In this document: positions 6,605-8,270 of the stretch, one piece after another | Layout of the letters: every line of letters begins with the position of its first letter | How positions within the stretch are numbered: the first letter of the stretch is position 1 | Source of the DNA: an uncultured Bacillota bacterium | Lineage (GTDB): Bacteria > Bacillota > UBA994 > UBA5500 | NCBI GenBank assembly: GCA_937874815.1 | Contig: CALNBW010000069.1 | Span: forward strand, 1-8,270 | Length of the DNA stretch: 8,270 bases | Reading direction: 5' to 3' | Notes under the pieces: model-generated | Seen by the model: only the letters and a program-made list of their open reading frames with translations | Told to the model about the DNA's origin: nothing | Database searches by the model: none | Position numbers and translations under genes: made by a program

Positions 6605-6615
6605 AAAGGAGGTGA
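6605..6615 (+). promoter_or_regulatory. Ribosome binding site supporting a GTG start
   Basis: AAAGGAGGTGA is a near-complete complement of the 16S rRNA 3' end and lies 6 bases before GTG at 6622, which makes GTG the start of the DUF2922 gene. The next in-frame ATG (MSFV) has no such site. Confidence 0.88.
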
Positions 6616-6621
6616 CTCCCC

Positions 6622-6843
6622 GTGGCAGTTACCTTGCAAATGTCGTTTGTTACGGAATTGGGCAGGACTGTTTCCATCAGCATCCCCGATCCGAAGCCAG
6701 GCGTTACCGAGGCTGAGGTGCAGCAGGCGATGCAGACGATTATCGATGAAAACGTTTTCACGTCCGCGTCGGGCAATCTGGTTCAGATTAAGGCAGCTAA
6801 GATTGTAGCCCGCGAAGTGACCCCGCTCTTCCCAATCGAGTAA
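6622..6843 (+). CDS. DUF2922 family small protein
   Basis: A 73-residue protein starting at GTG. It shows the DUF2922 plan: an opening strand (LQMSFVTELGRTVSISIPDPKPG at about 5-27, read in two parts), an acidic helix with VTEAEVQQAMQTIIDENVF, and a closing strand with GNLVQIKAAKIVARE. No signal peptide or membrane helix is seen, so a small cytoplasmic alpha/beta protein is likely. The gene lies 41 bases after the DUF1659 gene and is followed 6 bases past its stop by a strong hairpin. It most often travels with DUF1659 and YvrJ genes, which points to a shared but undefined role. No catalytic residues stand out. Confidence in the family is high, in function nil. Confidence 0.9.
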   Translation: MAVTLQMSFVTELGRTVSISIPDPKPGVTEAEVQQAMQTIIDENVFTSASGNLVQIKAAKIVAREVTPLFPIE

Positions 6844-6849
6844 ACCCAG

Positions 6850-6878
6850 ATAGGCGCCAGGCCAGGCTTGGCGCCTAT
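6850..6878 (+). terminator. Strong hairpin between DUF2922 and YvrJ genes, possible attenuator
   Basis: ATAGGCGCCA (6850-6859) pairs perfectly with TGGCGCCTAT (6869-6878) around a 9-base loop. The following bases (TCATTCCATT) are only moderately T-rich, so it would be a leaky terminator or an mRNA 3' stabiliser that lowers YvrJ expression relative to the two upstream genes. Confidence 0.55.
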
Positions 6879-6908
6879 TCATTCCATTAAAACGAAGGAG
6901 GTGAGCCT

Positions 6909-7052
6909 ATGCAAGATCTTTTGCCGCTAATCGCTAACGTCGGTTTCCCTGTGGTGCTATCAATGTACCTGCTGGTACGCATCGAAGGGAAGCTGGAAGT
7001 ACTGAGCGCAGCCATTAGCGATCTAACAAAGGCCATCATGAGTAGCCGGTGA
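6909..7052 (+). CDS. yvrJ: YvrJ family small membrane protein
   Basis: A 47-residue protein beginning MQDLLPLIANVGFPVVLSMY. Residues about 5-23 form one hydrophobic transmembrane helix with the family's characteristic NVGFP turn, followed by RIEGKLEVLSAAISDLTKAI, an amphipathic helix that probably lies on the cytoplasmic side or pairs as a short coiled coil. The start is fixed by AAGGAGGTGA (6895-6904) four bases upstream. Length is normal for YvrJ. It closes the DUF1659-DUF2922-YvrJ group, 65 bases after DUF2922 across a hairpin. Small holin-like or membrane-anchor roles have been imagined for such proteins, but nothing here proves one. Confidence 0.9.
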   Translation: MQDLLPLIANVGFPVVLSMYLLVRIEGKLEVLSAAISDLTKAIMSSR

Positions 7053-7058
7053 TCGGCC

Positions 7059-7093
7059 CAGAAGACGGCTTCTGGTGCAGAAGTCGTCTTCTG
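7059..7093 (+). terminator. 16-bp near-perfect hairpin after YvrJ gene
   Basis: CAGAAGACGGCTTCTG (7059-7074) pairs with CAGAAGTCGTCTTCTG (7078-7093) with one G-T wobble and a 3-base loop GTG. It starts 6 bases past the YvrJ stop. The bases after it (TATCACTAAA) are a poor T tract, so it is either a weak terminator or a barrier to RNA decay at the operon end. Each arm also contains its own short CAGAAG/CTTCTG palindrome. Confidence 0.65.
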
Positions 7094-7220
7094 TATCACT
7101 AAACTCGCCCTGCGCCTGATCATTAACTACACCCTCCCCCTCCCCTTCGCGCAATTCTCATTACCCCTTATCCCAGTTACATATTAGGGAGCGGTATCAT
7201 ACGCTTTGTTATTAGCTTTT

Positions 7221-7282
7221 GCAGCGATAAGGAGATTCTGTCGCTGCTTCCGCCTCAGGAGTATGATGAAACGAATGCTCCT
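7221..7282 (+). promoter_or_regulatory. Two-hairpin leader before the DUF6754 gene
   Basis: GCAGCGA (7221-7227) pairs with TCGCTGC (7241-7247), and AGGAGTAT (7257-7264) pairs with ATGCTCCT (7275-7282) with one G-T wobble. The second stem ends 12 bases before the ribosome binding site at 7295. The pair could be a cis-acting leader. No clear -35/-10 promoter is visible upstream in 7094-7220, which also contains a C-rich tract at about 7131-7147. Confidence 0.4.
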
Positions 7283-7294
7283 AACTGAAAATCT

Positions 7295-7303
7295 GGGAGG
7301 TGA
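7295..7303 (+). promoter_or_regulatory. Ribosome binding site choosing the ATG at 7310
   Basis: GGGAGGTGA lies 6 bases before ATG 7310 but only 2 before an out-of-frame ATG at 7306; the spacing and the long frame support 7310. Confidence 0.85.
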
Positions 7304-7309
7304 AAATGA

Positions 7310-8092
7310 ATGAAGCTTGTCGACGGCAATATCTTTGGATTCTGGATGTTCATCGTCGTTTCAGTGTTTACGGTTTGGGTGATGGAGCAGTCGAAGCGGG
7401 GCAAATTTACCGTGACACTGCGCCGCATCGCCGGGCTAGAGGCACTGGAGGAAGCCGTTGGTAGAGCTACCGAGATGGGTAAGCCAGTGCACTACACTCC
7501 TGGCCTCGGCGACATTATCGGTAACAATGCTGCCGAAACCTTTGCCGCATTGGAGATCCTTACCTACGTAGCCGATCTATCAGCGCGCTACAGTGCCGAC
7601 TTGGTTGTCACTATTCGTCAGCCGAACGTCTTCCCGCTGGCACAGGAGTCAGTGAGGCAAAGCTTCCTTTCGGCCGGCAAACCAGAGATGTATCAAGAAG
7701 ATACGGTGCGCTTTATTTCCAACAACCAAGACGCTTACACTTCCGGCGTCGTCGGTATTCTGCACCGCGAGCATGCTGCCGCCAACATCATGGCGGGCCT
7801 GTTCATGGGCGAGTCGCTCCTGTTGGCCGAGGCTGGTGCACAAATTGGCGCTATGCAAGTCGCCATAACTGCATCAACCACCCAGCTGCCGTTCTTCGTG
7901 GCCGCCTGCGACTACACCATCATTGGTGAGGAACTGTTTGCTGCCGGTGCCTATGTATCGCAAGACAAAATTAAGCTGGGCGGTATCGCAGTGCAGGATT
8001 ACTTCAAGCTAGCAGTGATGGCAGTTATCGTGCTCGGCACTATCTTTGGTTCGTCCGGAAGCACTGTTATCAAAGAACTGCTCACCAAGTAA
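7310..8092 (+). CDS. DUF6754 domain membrane protein
   Basis: A 260-residue protein. One N-terminal transmembrane helix at about 8-25 (FGFWMFIVVSVFTVWVM) is followed by a basic stretch (KRGKFTVTLRR) expected to stay in the cytoplasm, a soluble alpha/beta domain, and a second hydrophobic helix at about 232-248 near the C-terminus. Conserved-looking segments include LEALEEAVGRATEMGKPVHY at about 44-63, GLGDIIGNNAAETFAALEIL, TIRQPNVFPLAQE, GILHRE and FFVAACDYTIIGEELFAAGA. These match the DUF6754 family as I remember it from Clostridia, where it precedes another membrane protein gene, as here. The function is unknown; the soluble core might bind a ligand, but I see no classic catalytic motif. A gap of 29 bases to the next start implies an operon. 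Confidence 0.85.
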   Translation: MKLVDGNIFGFWMFIVVSVFTVWVMEQSKRGKFTVTLRRIAGLEALEEAVGRATEMGKPVHYTPGLGDIIGNNAAETFAALEILTYVADLSARYSADLVVTIRQPNVFPLAQESVRQSFLSAGKPEMYQEDTVRFISNNQDAYTSGVVGILHREHAAANIMAGLFMGESLLLAEAGAQIGAMQVAITASTTQLPFFVAACDYTIIGEELFAAGAYVSQDKIKLGGIAVQDYFKLAVMAVIVLGTIFGSSGSTVIKELLTK

Positions 8093-8121
8093 ACGGATTA
8101 CGCCTTAAGGAGGTGTGACAA

Positions 8122-8270
8122 ATGCGCAAAGAAATTCCCTTGCTAATTACCTTTGTGGTAGCTGTAATTGTCATGCTCAGTCAGATAACAACTGGGCCAC
8201 TCCCAGTCGTATTCAAAGATCACATCAGCCCATGGATGACGCTAGTATCAGCCTTTGCTGTTGGCCTAGC
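8122..8270 (+). CDS. Membrane protein of unknown function (3' partial)
   Basis: The first 49 codons of a gene that runs off the window. AAGGAGGTG (8107-8115) is 6 bases before the ATG. The visible protein begins MRKEIPLLITFVVAVIVMLS, giving a transmembrane helix at about 5-21 with two basic residues before it, then a short loop (QITTGPLPVVFKDHISPWM) and the start of a second hydrophobic helix at about 39 onwards. It is therefore a multi-span membrane protein or one with at least two helices. It is closely linked to the DUF6754 gene and likely works with it. I cannot assign a family from this fragment. Confidence 0.85.
   Translation, partial: MRKEIPLLITFVVAVIVMLSQITTGPLPVVFKDHISPWMTLVSAFAVGL

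Noticed and set aside
6583..6882. 99-codon minus-strand frame opposite the DUF2922 gene
   Set aside because: It is the antisense shadow of a strongly supported gene with an ideal ribosome binding site.
7131..7147. C-rich tract as a possible minus-strand G-quadruplex
   Set aside because: Only three runs of three or more are present; a fourth is missing.
7181..7205. Sporulation sigma-E-like promoter (ATATT and CATACGCT)
   Set aside because: The -10-like element fits in part, but the spacer is 12 bases where 14-15 would be expected, and no other evidence supports it.
1..8270. CRISPR array, insertion-sequence transposase, rRNA or phage genes
   Set aside because: No regularly spaced direct repeats, transposase or integrase motifs, rRNA sequence or phage structural genes were seen.

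Overview
The window looks like chromosomal DNA from a member of the Bacillota, probably an anaerobic, Clostridia- or Negativicutes-like lineage. The evidence is consistently strong Shine-Dalgarno sequences (forms of AAGGAGGTGA a few bases before almost every start) and the adjacent DUF1659, DUF2922 and YvrJ small-protein genes plus a DUF6754 gene, all of which are families typical of that phylum. Genus cannot be read from the sequence. All genes I accept lie on the + strand.

Layout: (1) 1-1866, a methyl-accepting chemotaxis protein cut at its 5' end by the window edge, followed by an intrinsic terminator at 2009-2036. (2) 1867-2564, a gene-free, repeat- and hairpin-rich stretch that ends in a plausible sigma-A promoter. 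(3) 2565-5650, a two-gene operon with a 4-base ATGA overlap, encoding a SIR2-like NADase and a HerA-family hexameric ATPase. (4) 5651-6352, a second gene-free stretch with a long nested hairpin and a clear terminator at 6137-6161. (5) 6353-7052, three very small genes, DUF1659, DUF2922 and YvrJ, with hairpins within and after the operon. (6) 7310-8270, a DUF6754 membrane protein and the start of a second membrane protein, in a separate structured-leader transcription unit.

The most notable system is the SIR2-HerA pair. This matches a known two-component anti-phage defence system in which a SIR2 NAD+-degrading effector assembles on a HerA DNA-translocase ring. The module sits alone between housekeeping-type genes, is bordered on both sides by hairpin-rich DNA, and the same GCGAGGC/GCCTCG stem occurs on each side, so it may have been inserted as a cassette. 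The system itself is not new; the flanking structured DNA and the small-protein operon of unknown function are the less described parts.

The DUF1659-DUF2922-YvrJ trio and the DUF6754 pair have no established function. Their conserved order and membrane segments are visible, but I do not assign a job to them.
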